Part shown: positions 30,242-38,606 of the stretch, in pieces
How positions within the stretch are numbered: the stretch's first letter is position 1
Layout of the letters: each line of letters begins with the position of its first letter
NCBI RefSeq assembly: GCF_032190615.1
Contig: NZ_JAVLAT010000001.1
Location: 1,062,501-1,126,500, forward strand
DNA: 64,000 nt
Direction of reading: 5' to 3'
Source: Brucella pseudogrignonensis
GTDB taxonomy: Bacteria > Pseudomonadota > Alphaproteobacteria > Rhizobiales > Rhizobiaceae
Made by a program: the position numbers and the translations under genes
Notes under the pieces: model-generated
The model's database searches: none
What the model was told of the DNA's origin: nothing
Seen by the model: only the letters and a program-made list of their open reading frames with translations

Positions 30242-30410
30242 CCCAAGGTGCAAACCCGTAAAAAGCCTAACAACTATGAGGAGCGCCAATAGAAGCGGCG
30301 CAATCGTATCGAAATTATGTTTGGCAGACTGAAAGACTGGCAAAGAATTGCCAGTCTTTATGAGCGCTGCCTGGTCATGGGCCGTGCCAAACAGAGATAG
30401 ACCGCAATCT
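30242..30410 (+). pseudogene. Remnant of an IS5/IS427-type transposase gene
   Basis: Reading + in the frame of 30242 gives a basic segment with KKPNNYEERQ, then an in-frame TAG (30290-30292), then KRRNRIEIMFGRLKDWQRIA and SLYERC, which is the C-terminal part of IS427-group transposases (RNRIEIMFGRLKDW is diagnostic). Another TAG follows near 30398 and no terminal repeats were found. An exact 12-bp inverted repeat lies inside (30332-30343 with 30348-30359). This fills most of the 378-bp gap 30105-30482. Confidence 0.8.
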
Positions 30411-30482
30411 TCTTGCGGCATTAGACGCTTAAGCGACTAAGAGCGAACAGAACCGTCTATCGCCATCGTGCAAATTACCTGA

Positions 30483-30932
30483 CTACTTGATCACCAGAAC
30501 CGGCACCGAGCTGAAAGAAAGAACCTCAGCCGCCTGACTGCCCAAGAGCAATTTATTGACGCCACGGCGGCCATGCGATGCGATGACGATCAAATCGCTA
30601 CCAGTCTTTTGTGCCGCCTCGATAATGCCTTGTGCCGGAGATTGGTTTTCAATGTGCAAAGTTTCAGCCTCAACGCCCACAGCTTCTGCCTTGGCTTTCG
30701 CTTTTGCGAGAAGCTCAGATGCCGCTTTGGTGATTGCCTCGCGATACTCCTGAAAAGCAGCAGGGCTGGAAGCCCATTCGGCAGCAACCACAATGCCATA
30801 GGATGGCAGAAGCTCAGTCACAGAAACCAGCGACACTTTCGAACCAAACTGCTTTGCAAGCGCCACGCCCTGTTCGACGCCTTTATCTGCAAGTTCAGAA
30901 CCATCAGTAGCAATCAGAATTTTCTTATACAC
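30483..30932 (-). CDS. Universal stress protein (UspA family)
   Basis: Single Usp domain, 149 residues, starting VYKKILIATDGSELADKG and ending with the ATP-binding pattern IASHGRRGVNKLLLGSQAAE, so the ATP-binding branch. The start is GTG at 30932 because AGGAGG (30941-30946 on -) is 8 bp upstream; an ATG at 30965 would add 11 residues across that ribosome binding site. A perfect TTGAT-N4-ATCAA site is 61 bp upstream, which predicts FNR/FixK-type control at low oxygen. Single gene, divergent from cysK. Confidence 0.93.
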   Translation of the reverse strand: MYKKILIATDGSELADKGVEQGVALAKQFGSKVSLVSVTELLPSYGIVVAAEWASSPAAFQEYREAITKAASELLAKAKAKAEAVGVEAETLHIENQSPAQGIIEAAQKTGSDLIVIASHGRRGVNKLLLGSQAAEVLSFSSVPVLVIK

Positions 30933-30992
30933 AGCCCAAGCCTCCTGTTTGTGATCACGATCCAATCATGCGCGCCGCTATGAAAAAGGGCA

Positions 30993-31006
30993 TTGATGTG
31001 GATCAA
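30993..31006 (-). promoter_or_regulatory. FNR/FixK-type box upstream of the usp gene
   Basis: TTGATCCACATCAA on the minus strand is an exact match to TTGAT-N4-ATCAA. It is centred about 68 bp before the GTG start, a usual distance for activation of a promoter with a short leader. Crp/Fnr-family proteins with this specificity (FnrN, FixK, NnrR) are usual in this group. Confidence 0.7.
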
Positions 31007-31256
31007 TCAGACAGGAAAAGGTTATAGACACGAAGAGCTTATCGAAAGAGAGAACGAGTGGTTTGAGAGTGATGAATTGTCTTTTTCAAACAAATCATGG
31101 TGCGCACCGTCCGCGCATAACAGCGTGAAAAGATATTCTACTCTCATCGATGTTAAAGAATAAAATTCCAAATTTTAGCAATCCGAAGCACAGAGCCAGC
31201 TATGCTTTTGCGCAATTTCCTCTTAAACTTCATCCCAAACACAAGGAGATTTTTCC

Positions 31257-32240
31257 ATGAGCAAGCCACTTGGCGAAAAAGGCGGCGCAGCTGCGGGACG
31301 CGGGCGCATTTATGATTCTATCCTCGACACGATCGGCAACACGCCGCTCGTCCGCATCGATAAATTCGCCAAGGAAAACGGCGTAGAAGCCAACCTGCTG
31401 GTAAAGCTTGAGTTCTTCAATCCATTGGCGAGCGTCAAGGACCGTATCGGTCTTGCTCTGATCGAAGCACTGGAAGCACAGGGCAAAGCTGTTCCGGGTA
31501 AAACCGTATTCGTTGAGCCGACCTCCGGCAATACTGGCATTGCGCTTGCTTTTGCAGCAGCTGCCAAGGGCTACCGCCTCGTGCTCACCATGCCTGAAAC
31601 CATGTCGGTTGAACGCCGCAAGCTGCTAAAGTTGTTGGGTGCAGAACTTGTTCTCACCGAAGGCGCGAAAGGCATGAAGGGCGCAATAGCCAAGGCCGAA
31701 GAAATCGCCGAAGGCAATCCGAATGCGATCATTCCGCAGCAGTTTGAAAATCCGGCTAACCCGGAAATTCACCGTCTTACAACTGCCGAGGAAATCTGGA
31801 ACGACACCAATGGCGAAGCGGATATCCTGATCTCCGGCATTGGCACTGGCGGCACGATCACCGGCGTTGGTCAGGTCATCAAGGCGCGCAAGCCATCCTT
31901 CAAAGTCGTTGCAGTCGAACCAAAGGATTCGCCAATTCTTTCGGGCGGCACACCTGGCCCACACAAGATTCAGGGCATCGGCGCTGGCTTTGCACCAAAG
32001 ACGCTGGATACCGGCGTTTATGATGAGATTGTTACTGTTTCGAACGAAGATTCCTTCGCGAACTCGCGTCTGATTGCGCGTCTCGAAGGCATCCCGGTCG
32101 GCATCTCGTCAGGTGCAGCACTCACCGCTGCTATCGAGATCGGCAAACGACCTGAGAACAAGGGCAAGAACATCGTCATCATCATTCCATCCTTTGCAGA
32201 ACGCTATCTTTCGACGGCACTCTTTGAAGGTCTCGAATAA
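31257..32240 (+). CDS. cysK: Cysteine synthase A (O-acetylserine sulfhydrylase)
   Basis: PLP enzyme that makes cysteine from O-acetylserine and sulfide. The PLP lysine is residue 61 ([11 protein letters not shown]), and [13 protein letters not shown] and [11 protein letters not shown] bind substrate and phosphate. 327 residues, with an N-terminal extension of about 18 ([12 protein letters not shown]) before the conserved [23 protein letters not shown] lies 7 bp before the ATG. Single gene with its own terminator at 32255-32287. Confidence 0.96.
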   Translation: MSKPLGEKGGAAAGRGRIYDSILDTIGNTPLVRIDKFAKENGVEANLLVKLEFFNPLASVKDRIGLALIEALEAQGKAVPGKTVFVEPTSGNTGIALAFAAAAKGYRLVLTMPETMSVERRKLLKLLGAELVLTEGAKGMKGAIAKAEEIAEGNPNAIIPQQFENPANPEIHRLTTAEEIWNDTNGEADILISGIGTGGTITGVGQVIKARKPSFKVVAVEPKDSPILSGGTPGPHKIQGIGAGFAPKTLDTGVYDEIVTVSNEDSFANSRLIARLEGIPVGISSGAALTAAIEIGKRPENKGKNIVIIIPSFAERYLSTALFEGLE

Positions 32241-32254
32241 GAAACTGATAGATA

Positions 32255-32287
32255 AAAAGCCAGAGCGGTCACCCGCTCTGGCTTTTC
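32255..32287 (+). terminator. Terminator of cysK, also usable from the minus strand
   Basis: A 14-bp stem of AAAAGCCAGAGCGG / CCGCTCTGGCTTTT (32255-32268 and 32273-32286) with a 4-base loop and flanking A and T runs reads as a terminator in both directions. It could also end the minus-strand 42-codon ORF at 32352-32480. Confidence 0.9.
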
Positions 32288-32351
32288 TATTGCCTGAAAT
32301 CTTGTACTTCGCGCACGAACCTCAGTGGCCCTGCTACGGGAATCTCAATCT

Positions 32352-32480
32352 TCAGTTTACTGTGCGTGCCGCGCAAGCCGGACCAGGACCGCGCATGTAA
32401 TGGCGCTCGGGCCTGTAGCTTGGTGCGACGAATTCACGAATAACATTAACGCTGTCACGCAGCTGAACTATAATGTTCAT
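32352..32480 (-). CDS. Possible 42-residue small protein, unknown function
   Basis: Starts MNIIVQLRDSVNVIREF and continues APSYRPERHYMRGPG, with a short Cys-containing end. AGGTGAAG lies 3-5 bp before the ATG and the cysK hairpin could end its transcript. A CtrA-like TTAA-N7-TTAA site is about 145 bp upstream. No family recognised. A longer in-frame start at 32591 adds residues unlike the rest. Evidence is contextual only. Confidence 0.4.
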   Translation of the reverse strand: MNIIVQLRDSVNVIREFVAPSYRPERHYMRGPGPACAARTVN

Positions 32481-32622
32481 CGTCTTCACCTCTTCACCAA
32501 ATTGCTTTTCTAAAATGATGTCCAGCACCAGCCCGAATAGGGTTAAGGCAATGCTTTTCGCTTCCGAACATCTTAATGAAAACTTTAACAATTAAAGATG
32601 AACAACCCCTGAACTCGTATGG

Positions 32623-32638
32623 TTAAGGTTAAGTTAAC
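32623..32638 (-). promoter_or_regulatory. CtrA-like binding site
   Basis: TTAAGGTTAAGTTAAC on + fits TTAA-N7-TTAAC, the CtrA consensus of alphaproteobacteria. The nearest downstream start on the minus strand is the 42-codon ORF at 32480. The 349-bp gap 32481-32829 also holds the hairpin at 32689-32717 and the repeat at 32737-32832. Confidence 0.5.
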
Positions 32639-32688
32639 GGTAACGATATTCAGGTTTTCCACAGACGTGGGATATTAGCCACAAATAA

Positions 32689-32717
32689 AAAGCCGGTATG
32701 AATACACCGGCTTTTTT
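32689..32717 (-). terminator. Hairpin terminator downstream of the hbdA-like gene
   Basis: AAAGCCGGT / ACCGGCTTT with an 8-base loop, flanked by A-run and T-run, so bidirectional. It is reached by minus-strand transcripts from the dehydrogenase gene after the palindromic repeat. Confidence 0.8.
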
Positions 32718-32736
32718 CAATGCTGAGGCTTTAATT

Positions 32737-32832
32737 AGAGCGCAGATCTGATTGAATCAGATCGGTGTTCTAATCATTTTTTTATGCACATCTTGGTCCG
32801 AAAACGGGTTCCGCTTTTCGGGATGTGCTCTA
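32737..32832. repeat. Composite palindromic repeat, copy 3 (inverted relative to copy at 46437)
   Basis: AGAGCGCAGATCTGATTGAA TCAGATC, then CACATCTTGGTCCGAAAACG and GGTTCCGCTTTTCGGGATGTG. Its reverse complement aligns along its whole length with 46437-46540: both have a CATCCCGAAAAG / TTTTCGG hairpin followed by ATGATTAGA and a GATCTGATT-AATCAGATC hairpin. Its end touches the TAG stop of the hydroxyacyl-CoA dehydrogenase gene (32830-32832). Confidence 0.75.
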
Positions 32833-33705
32833 TCGCGTTGGAACCGGGTGTTCGCCACGATAATCATAAAAACCACGACCCGTCTTACGACCCAGCCATC
32901 CGGCTTCAACATATTTCACCAGCAACGGACACGGGCGATATTTTGAATCCGCCAGGCCATCATGCAGAACCTGCATAATTGATAGACATGTATCGAGACC
33001 GATGAAATCAGCAAGCTGCAATGGGCCCATGGGATGGTTGGCGCCAAGTTTCATCGCCGTATCAATGGCTTCCACACTGCCCACACCTTCATAAAGCGTG
33101 TAGATCGCTTCATTAATCATCGGCAGCAGGATGCGGTTTACGATAAAGGCCGGAAAATCTTCGGCAACAGTGACTGTCTTGCCGAGCGCAGTCACAAAAT
33201 CCTTTGACTTGCGGAATGTTTCTTCGTCAGTCGCGATACCGCGCACCAATTCCACCAGCTTCATGATCGGAACCGGATTCATAAAATGAATGCCGATGAA
33301 ACGCTCTGGACGATCAGTCGTCGATGCAAGGCGCGTGATCGAAATCGATGACGTATTGGTTGCAACAATGGCTTCAGGATTGAGCACAGGGCAAAGCTGA
33401 GCGAAAATCTTGCGCTTGATGGTTTCATCTTCCGTCGCCGCTTCGATCGCCAGATCAACGCCTGCAAGATCCTGCATGGTGTTGGCTGCACGGATCAGCT
33501 TCATAGCATCGGTGCGTTGCTGTTCTTCCAGCTTACCCGAAGCGACTTGCCTCGCCATATTACCATTGATCGTGGCAATACCTTTTTCCAGCCGATCTGC
33601 AGCGGCATCGTGTAACAGCACGTCGTAACCTGCCAAAGCGCACACATGGGCAATCCCGCTGCCCATCTGACCCGCACCAACAATACCTACCGTTTTGATT
33701 GCCAC
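32830..33705 (-). CDS. hbdA: 3-hydroxybutyryl-CoA dehydrogenase
   Basis: NAD-dependent oxidation of 3-hydroxyacyl-CoA (butyrate, PHB or fatty acid breakdown). The N-terminal Rossmann motif is [15 protein letters not shown], with later [10 protein letters not shown] and the catalytic His region [11 protein letters not shown]. The C-terminal domain has GFIVN-type [17 protein letters not shown] and [16 protein letters not shown]. 291 residues. The start is GTG with GGAGGAG upstream. It follows etfB and etfA on the same strand but behind a terminator at 33816-33850, so it may have partly separate expression. Confidence 0.94.
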   Translation of the reverse strand: MAIKTVGIVGAGQMGSGIAHVCALAGYDVLLHDAAADRLEKGIATINGNMARQVASGKLEEQQRTDAMKLIRAANTMQDLAGVDLAIEAATEDETIKRKIFAQLCPVLNPEAIVATNTSSISITRLASTTDRPERFIGIHFMNPVPIMKLVELVRGIATDEETFRKSKDFVTALGKTVTVAEDFPAFIVNRILLPMINEAIYTLYEGVGSVEAIDTAMKLGANHPMGPLQLADFIGLDTCLSIMQVLHDGLADSKYRPCPLLVKYVEAGWLGRKTGRGFYDYRGEHPVPTR

Positions 33706-33815
33706 AGTATCGACTCCTCCATGCTACGCATTCATGCTTATTAAAAAGCTCACCTAACAAGCCAGTTAAAGGTGAAAAATGCAAGGTCATCGCGCAATCT
33801 GTGCGATTTAGCGAA

Positions 33816-33850
33816 TAAAAAAGGCGACAAGAGTGACTTGTCGCCTTTTT
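33816..33850 (-). terminator. Terminator of etfA
   Basis: AAAAAGGCGACAAG (33818-33831) pairs with CTTGTCGCCTTTTT (33837-33850) around AGTGA; the minus-strand transcript ends in a T-run. It lies 7 bp after the etfA stop. Confidence 0.9.
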
Positions 33851-33856
33851 AGAAAA

Positions 33857-34786
33857 TTAGAGCGCTTTTTGCAGCTCTGGCAGAATGGTAAAGAGATCAC
33901 CGACGAGGCCGTAATCAGCCACCTGGAAGATCGGCGCTTCTTCGTCCTTGTTGATCGCCACGATCACGCGGCTGTCTTTCATGCCCGCGAGATGCTGGAT
34001 CGCGCCGGAAATACCAACTGCGATGTAAAGTTCAGGCGCAACCACCTTGCCCGTCTGGCCAACCTGCCAGTCATTTGGCGCATAGCCCGCATCAACCGCT
34101 GCACGGCTGGCACCAACTGCTGCACCAAGTTTGTCAGCAACAGGAAGGATCACTTCCTCAAACTTTTCCGACGAACCAAGCGCACGGCCACCCGAAATGA
34201 TGATCTTAGCAGAGGTGAGTTCCGGACGATCGGAATCCGACAACGCGTTTTCAACAAAGCTCGACAGCGCCGGATCAGCAGCAGCGTTCACGCTTTCAAC
34301 CGAAGCCGAACCGCCCTCAGCCGTTGCCGAGAAAGAAGCCGTACGAACCGTGATGACCTTCTTGGCATCAGTCGACTGAACTGTCTGGACTGCGTTGCCT
34401 GCATAGATCGGACGCTTGAAGGTGTCAGCGGACACAACTTCCATGATTTCCGACAGCTGCATCACATCAAGCAGAGCTGCCACGCGCGGCAGCACGTTCT
34501 TGGCGGACGTCGTTGCTGGTGCAATGATCGTGTCGTAATTGCTCGCTAAGTCAACGATGGCTGCTGCGAGTGGCTCAGCCAGACGGTTTTCCAGTGCATC
34601 GCTTTCAGCAAGCAGAACCTTGCGAACGCCGGAAAGCTTAGCTGCGGCATCAGCAGCCGCTTTCGCGCCTTTGCCTGCAACCAGAATATCGACATCGCCG
34701 CCGATCTGGGCAGCAGCAGTCAGCGCCTTTGCAGTCTGATCGGAAAGGCTTGCATTGTCATGTTCGGCAATAAGAAGAATAGCCAT
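33857..34786 (-). CDS. etfA: Electron transfer flavoprotein alpha subunit
   Basis: Binds the FAD of ETF and takes electrons from acyl-CoA dehydrogenases to the ubiquinone oxidoreductase. The C-terminal FAD domain has the family pattern [55 protein letters not shown] and NKDEEAPIF. 309 residues. It starts 21 bp after etfB stops, with AAGGGA in the gap, so the two form an operon. Confidence 0.96.
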   Translation of the reverse strand: MAILLIAEHDNASLSDQTAKALTAAAQIGGDVDILVAGKGAKAAADAAAKLSGVRKVLLAESDALENRLAEPLAAAIVDLASNYDTIIAPATTSAKNVLPRVAALLDVMQLSEIMEVVSADTFKRPIYAGNAVQTVQSTDAKKVITVRTASFSATAEGGSASVESVNAAADPALSSFVENALSDSDRPELTSAKIIISGGRALGSSEKFEEVILPVADKLGAAVGASRAAVDAGYAPNDWQVGQTGKVVAPELYIAVGISGAIQHLAGMKDSRVIVAINKDEEAPIFQVADYGLVGDLFTILPELQKAL

Positions 34787-34807
34787 AAGTTTGTCCCTTC
34801 AGATCTC

Positions 34808-35554
34808 TTACAATACGCCGTCGGCCTTAAGCTTCTCAACCAGCTCGGAAACCGAACCAACCTTCACGCCAGCCTTGCGGCCGCCCGGTTCTTCGGTCTT
34901 CAAAACCTTGAGACGCGGAGCGATGTCAGCACCGAAATCAGCAGGCGACTTTTCATCAAGCGGCTTCTTCTTCGCCTTCATGATGTTTGGCAGCGAAGCA
35001 TAGCGCGGCTGGTTCAAACGCAGATCAACGGTGACAATCGCAGGCAGCTTCACATCAATGGTCTGAAGACCACCGTCAACTTCGCGTGTCACCTTGGCAG
35101 AACCATCACCCAGTTCAACTTTCGATGCGAAAGTTGCCTGGCTCCAATTGAGCAATGCCGAAAGCATCTGGCCAGTCTGGTTGGCATCGTCATCAATTGC
35201 CTGCTTGCCGAGGAACACGAGGTCTGGCTGTTCAGCTTCGACCACGCCCTTCAGAACCTTGGCAACGCCGAGCGGCTCCACGGTTTCGTCAGTCTTCACG
35301 AGGATTGCGCGGTCGGCACCCATGGCGAGCGCGGTGCGCAGTGTTTCCTGCGCCTGTGCAGGACCGACCGAAACCACGACGATTTCTGTGACCTTGCCAG
35401 CTTCCTTCAAACGGATCGCTTCTTCAACCGCGATCTCGTCAAAAGGGTTCATCGACATCTTAACGTTTGCAAGCTCAACGCCTGAACCATCACCCTTAAC
35501 ACGGATCTTTACGTTGTAATCTACAACCCGCTTTACTGCGACAAGGACTTTCAT
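34808..35554 (-). CDS. etfB: Electron transfer flavoprotein beta subunit
   Basis: Partner of EtfA, binds AMP. Recognisable parts are [16 protein letters not shown] at the start, [17 protein letters not shown], the [13 protein letters not shown] loop and [18 protein letters not shown]. 248 residues. First gene of etfBA. Its upstream region carries two palindromes (35616-35634 and 35713-35728). Confidence 0.96.
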   Translation of the reverse strand: MKVLVAVKRVVDYNVKIRVKGDGSGVELANVKMSMNPFDEIAVEEAIRLKEAGKVTEIVVVSVGPAQAQETLRTALAMGADRAILVKTDETVEPLGVAKVLKGVVEAEQPDLVFLGKQAIDDDANQTGQMLSALLNWSQATFASKVELGDGSAKVTREVDGGLQTIDVKLPAIVTVDLRLNQPRYASLPNIMKAKKKPLDEKSPADFGADIAPRLKVLKTEEPGGRKAGVKVGSVSELVEKLKADGVL

Positions 35555-35712
35555 CCGCGATTACCTCTTCAATGACTTTTTGCGGCCTGACTATGCCGCC
35601 ATGAATCTTTGCCCGCATGTCAGAATCCGACATGACAACGCTGCTGACAGAAACGCCGTTAAAACCGCCACTTCCCCGCAGCATCAGGAACCGGCACGAA
35701 ACCTAAAGACGG

Positions 35713-35728
35713 TTGACGTGCGCGTCAA
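35713..35728 (-). promoter_or_regulatory. Candidate operator upstream of etfB
   Basis: TTGACGTGCGCGTCAA is a 16-bp near-perfect palindrome (7 of 8 positions match). It has the TTxACG-N4-CGTxAA form of operators known for regulators of acyl-CoA and branched-chain catabolism in proteobacteria (LiuR type). It is about 160 bp before the etfB ATG. A shorter palindrome CATGTC-N7-GACATG is at 35616-35634. The rest of the 409-bp gap to queC at 35555-35963 shows no gene. Confidence 0.45.
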
Positions 35729-35963
35729 TCGTGGATGGGCGGCAATATCGATTTAAATGAATATATTCTGACAGATAGTCATTCCGTTTTCGCACTAACG
35801 TCTATCCGAAAGCCGCCTGACGACTTGGCACCAGTCGACCCGTTTAATTTCTTCATGCCGCGCCCTCCCATTTTCGTGGCGTTTACAAGCCATACCTCAT
35901 GCGCTAGGAGTGCAGCGTAAACATCCGGTCGCAGCCTACCCGGTCAAAACAAGGACTCAAACT

Positions 35964-36662
35964 ATGAAGACGCTTGTCATCTGCTCCGGCGGATTGGACT
36001 CCGTTTCGCTCAGCTATAAAATCGCAGCGGAACATCAGCTCACTGGCCTTATTTCTTTCGATTACGGCCAGCGACACAAAAAGGAACTGAGTTTTGCGGA
36101 AGCCTGCGCAAAGCGGCTTAACGTTCCTCATCAAATCATCGATATTCGATCCATTGGTGCCAGCCTGACCGGCTCAGCACTCACAGATGACGTCGATGTT
36201 CCCGATGGTCATTATGCCGAGGAAACGATGAAAATAACCGTCGTTCCCAACCGCAACGCTATTATGATGGCCATTGCTTTCGGTGTGGCAGCCGCACAGA
36301 AAGCTGATGCCGTGGCGCTCGCCGTTCACGGTGGTGATCACTTTATCTACCCCGATTGTCGTCCCGACTTTATCGACGCTTTCCAGACCATGCAAAACCA
36401 TGCGCTGGAAGGTTATGCTGATGTCCGGCTGCTTGCGCCCTATGTGCACAAGTCAAAAAGCGACATCGTGTCAGACGGTGCAAAATACAAAACGCCATTT
36501 GAAGCGACATGGTCCTGCTACAAAGGCGGAGAGCATCATTGCGGACGTTGCGGCACCTGTGTCGAACGACGCGAAGCTTTTCATCTCGCTGGTGTCACAG
36601 ATCCCACATATTACGCAGATGCTGATTTCTGGCATACCGCAATCGAGAAAAGGAGCGCCTGA
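35964..36662 (+). CDS. queC: 7-cyano-7-deazaguanine synthase QueC
   Basis: Makes preQ0 from carboxydeazaguanine, the third step of queuosine precursor synthesis. The P-loop CSGGLDSVSLS is at the N-terminus and the zinc site CYKGGEHHCGRCGTCVER near the end. 232 residues. The start at 35964 follows AAGGA; an upstream GTG at 35910 lacks support. The stop overlaps the start of queD (TGATG). Confidence 0.96.
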   Translation: MKTLVICSGGLDSVSLSYKIAAEHQLTGLISFDYGQRHKKELSFAEACAKRLNVPHQIIDIRSIGASLTGSALTDDVDVPDGHYAEETMKITVVPNRNAIMMAIAFGVAAAQKADAVALAVHGGDHFIYPDCRPDFIDAFQTMQNHALEGYADVRLLAPYVHKSKSDIVSDGAKYKTPFEATWSCYKGGEHHCGRCGTCVERREAFHLAGVTDPTYYADADFWHTAIEKRSA

Positions 36663-37048
36663 TGTTTCGCATCACCAAGGAGTTCCATTTTTCTGCTTCG
36701 CATCAGCTGACAGAGCTTCCCGCCGATCACCAATGCGCGCGGTTGCATGGACACAACTACATCGTGGAAGTGGAACTGTCCGCCAATGATCTCGATCCGC
36801 ATGGCTTTGTTCGCGACTATCACGAGCTTGCGCCACTCAAGCGCTATATCGATGATGAGCTCGATCATCGCCATCTGAACGATGTGCTCGGACACAACCG
36901 TATAACGGCAGAATTTCTGGCGCGTCACCTTTATGAGTGGTGTCATAGCCGCTGGCAGGAAGTGACGGCGGTCAGGGTTAGCGAGACGCCCAAAACATGG
37001 GCGGAATATCGGCCAGAACGTCTGCAACCGTGTTTCCTGCAACAATGA
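36662..37048 (+). CDS. queD: 6-carboxy-5,6,7,8-tetrahydropterin synthase QueD
   Basis: Converts dihydroneopterin triphosphate to carboxytetrahydropterin. Zinc ligands lie in ASHQL and [12 protein letters not shown], and the catalytic Cys is in HQCARLHGH. 128 residues, normal for QueD and shorter than eukaryotic PTPS. Overlaps queC at its start and queE at its stop. Confidence 0.95.
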   Translation: MFRITKEFHFSASHQLTELPADHQCARLHGHNYIVEVELSANDLDPHGFVRDYHELAPLKRYIDDELDHRHLNDVLGHNRITAEFLARHLYEWCHSRWQEVTAVRVSETPKTWAEYRPERLQPCFLQQ

Positions 37049-37776
37049 ACAAGCATCCTGAAATCCGCATCAGCGAGATTTTCGGTCCCACCATTCAGGG
37101 CGAAGGCGTATTGAGCGGCGAGCCGACTGTTTTTGTGCGCACGGGCGGCTGCGACTACCGCTGCGCATGGTGTGACAGTCTGCATGCTGTTGAAAGCCGC
37201 TTTCGCCATGACTGGAAGCCGATGAGCATTGATGCCATATGGCAGGAAGTGACGGCATTATCAGGTCAAAAGCCAATAACAGTGTCACTTTCTGGCGGAA
37301 ACCCAGCTATTCAGCCATTAGGACCGCTAATTGATCATGGCCACATGCAGGGATATCGCTTTGCACTGGAAACGCAGGGATCTGTCGCGAAAGACTGGTT
37401 TGCGCAACTTGATACGCTGGTCTTAAGCCCAAAACCGCCTTCAAGCGGCATGGAAACCGACTGGCAGACGCTCGCCGCCTGCATTGATGCTGCGGAATCA
37501 CGACCAAAGACAGTGTTGAAATTCGTAGTCTTTGATGATGCGGATTATGCCTTTGCAAAAGCTGCATCGGCCCGTCATCCGCATTTGGCCGTCTATCTTC
37601 AGCCAGGAAATCATACGCCACCACCGCCGGAAGATGACGATGCCAGCGTCGACATAAACGGCATCATGAGCCGCATGGAATGGCTGATCGACAAGGTGAT
37701 GGAGGATCGCTGGTTTGAAGCGCGCGTCCTGCCCCAGCTTCATGTGCTGATCTGGGGCAATAAGCGCGGCGTCTGA
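37045..37776 (+). CDS. queE: 7-carboxy-7-deazaguanine synthase QueE (radical SAM)
   Basis: Radical SAM ring-contraction enzyme. The cluster motif is CDYRCAWC (Cys-x3-Cys-x2-Cys) in [13 protein letters not shown], near residue 33. 243 residues from the ATG at 37045, which overlaps the queD stop by ATGA; a longer in-frame start at 36997 lies inside queD and is unlikely. [10 protein letters not shown] is the next conserved loop. Completes GTP-derived preQ0 synthesis together with QueC and QueD; folE is not in the window. Confidence 0.95.
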   Translation: MNKHPEIRISEIFGPTIQGEGVLSGEPTVFVRTGGCDYRCAWCDSLHAVESRFRHDWKPMSIDAIWQEVTALSGQKPITVSLSGGNPAIQPLGPLIDHGHMQGYRFALETQGSVAKDWFAQLDTLVLSPKPPSSGMETDWQTLAACIDAAESRPKTVLKFVVFDDADYAFAKAASARHPHLAVYLQPGNHTPPPPEDDDASVDINGIMSRMEWLIDKVMEDRWFEARVLPQLHVLIWGNKRGV

Positions 37777-37779
37777 AAT

Positions 37780-38364
37780 TTACCTATTGGCGCCCGGCAC
37801 CCAAAGAACGTCGTTCGCACCGTTATCATTGACGGCGCGGGCGGCGACAAACAGAAAATCGGAGAGGCGGTTGATATATTGCAACGCCTCTTTTGAGACG
37901 ACTTCGCCTTCAACCTCTGCAAGCGCTACCATCAGTCGTTCGGCACGGCGCGAAACCGTGCGCGCCAGATGTAACGCGGCAGAAGCAGCCGAACCACCCG
38001 GCAGAATAAACGAACGCAAAGGCGGTATCGAAACATTCAAATAATCGATGTCAGATTCAAGCCTTGTCACCTGTGATGCAACAATGCGCAGCGGTTCATA
38101 GGCAAGCGGTTCCCCATCATCCGGCGTTGAAAGATCGGCACCGAGATCAAACAGATCATTCTGGATGCGCATGAGCATCACATCAATGGGGCCATGATCT
38201 GCGCCACTTGTATGAAGCCGCGCCAAGCCGATACAGGCATTGGTTTCATCAACCGTGCCATAGGCTTCCACGCGCAGATCGGATTTCAGTCGGCGCGCAC
38301 CGGATGTAAGGCCGGTGGTGCCATCATCGCCTGTGCGGGTATAAATCTTGTTGAGCTTGACCAT
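37780..38364 (-). CDS. pduO: Cob(I)alamin adenosyltransferase (PduO type)
   Basis: Transfers adenosyl from ATP to cob(I)alamin to make adenosylcobalamin. The N-terminal motif KIYTRTGDDGTTGL plus the C-terminal RTVSRRAERLMVAL / YINRLSDFLFVAARA helices mark the PduO family. 194 residues. It follows the HIG1-type gene by 3 bp. In many Rhizobiales this pair sits directly upstream of etfB-etfA-hbdA; here queCDE lies between, in opposite orientation. Confidence 0.95.
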   Translation of the reverse strand: MVKLNKIYTRTGDDGTTGLTSGARRLKSDLRVEAYGTVDETNACIGLARLHTSGADHGPIDVMLMRIQNDLFDLGADLSTPDDGEPLAYEPLRIVASQVTRLESDIDYLNVSIPPLRSFILPGGSAASAALHLARTVSRRAERLMVALAEVEGEVVSKEALQYINRLSDFLFVAARAVNDNGANDVLWVPGANR

Positions 38365-38367
38365 TTG

Positions 38368-38571
38368 CTATTGTCCACTTGCCTGACGTGCAAAATAGAT
38401 TGCCCCAACGACCAGCAGAATTGCAACAAATTGCAGCAGAACACGCAACTGCATCATCTTGTTGGAGAAATTACCGTCGCCACCACGCATCATATTGCGC
38501 AGGCCAATAATCAATACGATTGCCACAGCAATAGCGGCGACCGTGGCCGCTGCCTTAAAGACGAAATCCAT
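38368..38571 (-). CDS. Twin-transmembrane protein with HIG1-like domain
   Basis: 67 residues with two hydrophobic helices (about 8-26 and 45-63) and the connecting MMQLRVLLQFVAILLVVGA, which resembles the RLRV..Q motif of HIG1 proteins linked to respiratory complex assembly in mitochondria. Bacterial role unknown. Cotranscribed with the adenosyltransferase (3-bp gap). Confidence 0.85.
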   Translation of the reverse strand: MDFVFKAAATVAAIAVAIVLIIGLRNMMRGGDGNFSNKMMQLRVLLQFVAILLVVGAIYFARQASGQ

Positions 38572-38606
38572 TTATATTCCTCCCATTGTCCGTTGCCTTG
38601 TTGGTT

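Noticed and set aside
30105..30482. An intact insertion sequence
   Set aside because: Only the C-terminal part of a transposase is present, with stops and no terminal inverted repeats.
35735..35920. A 61-codon frame between etfB and queC
   Set aside because: No ribosome binding site and low-complexity composition.
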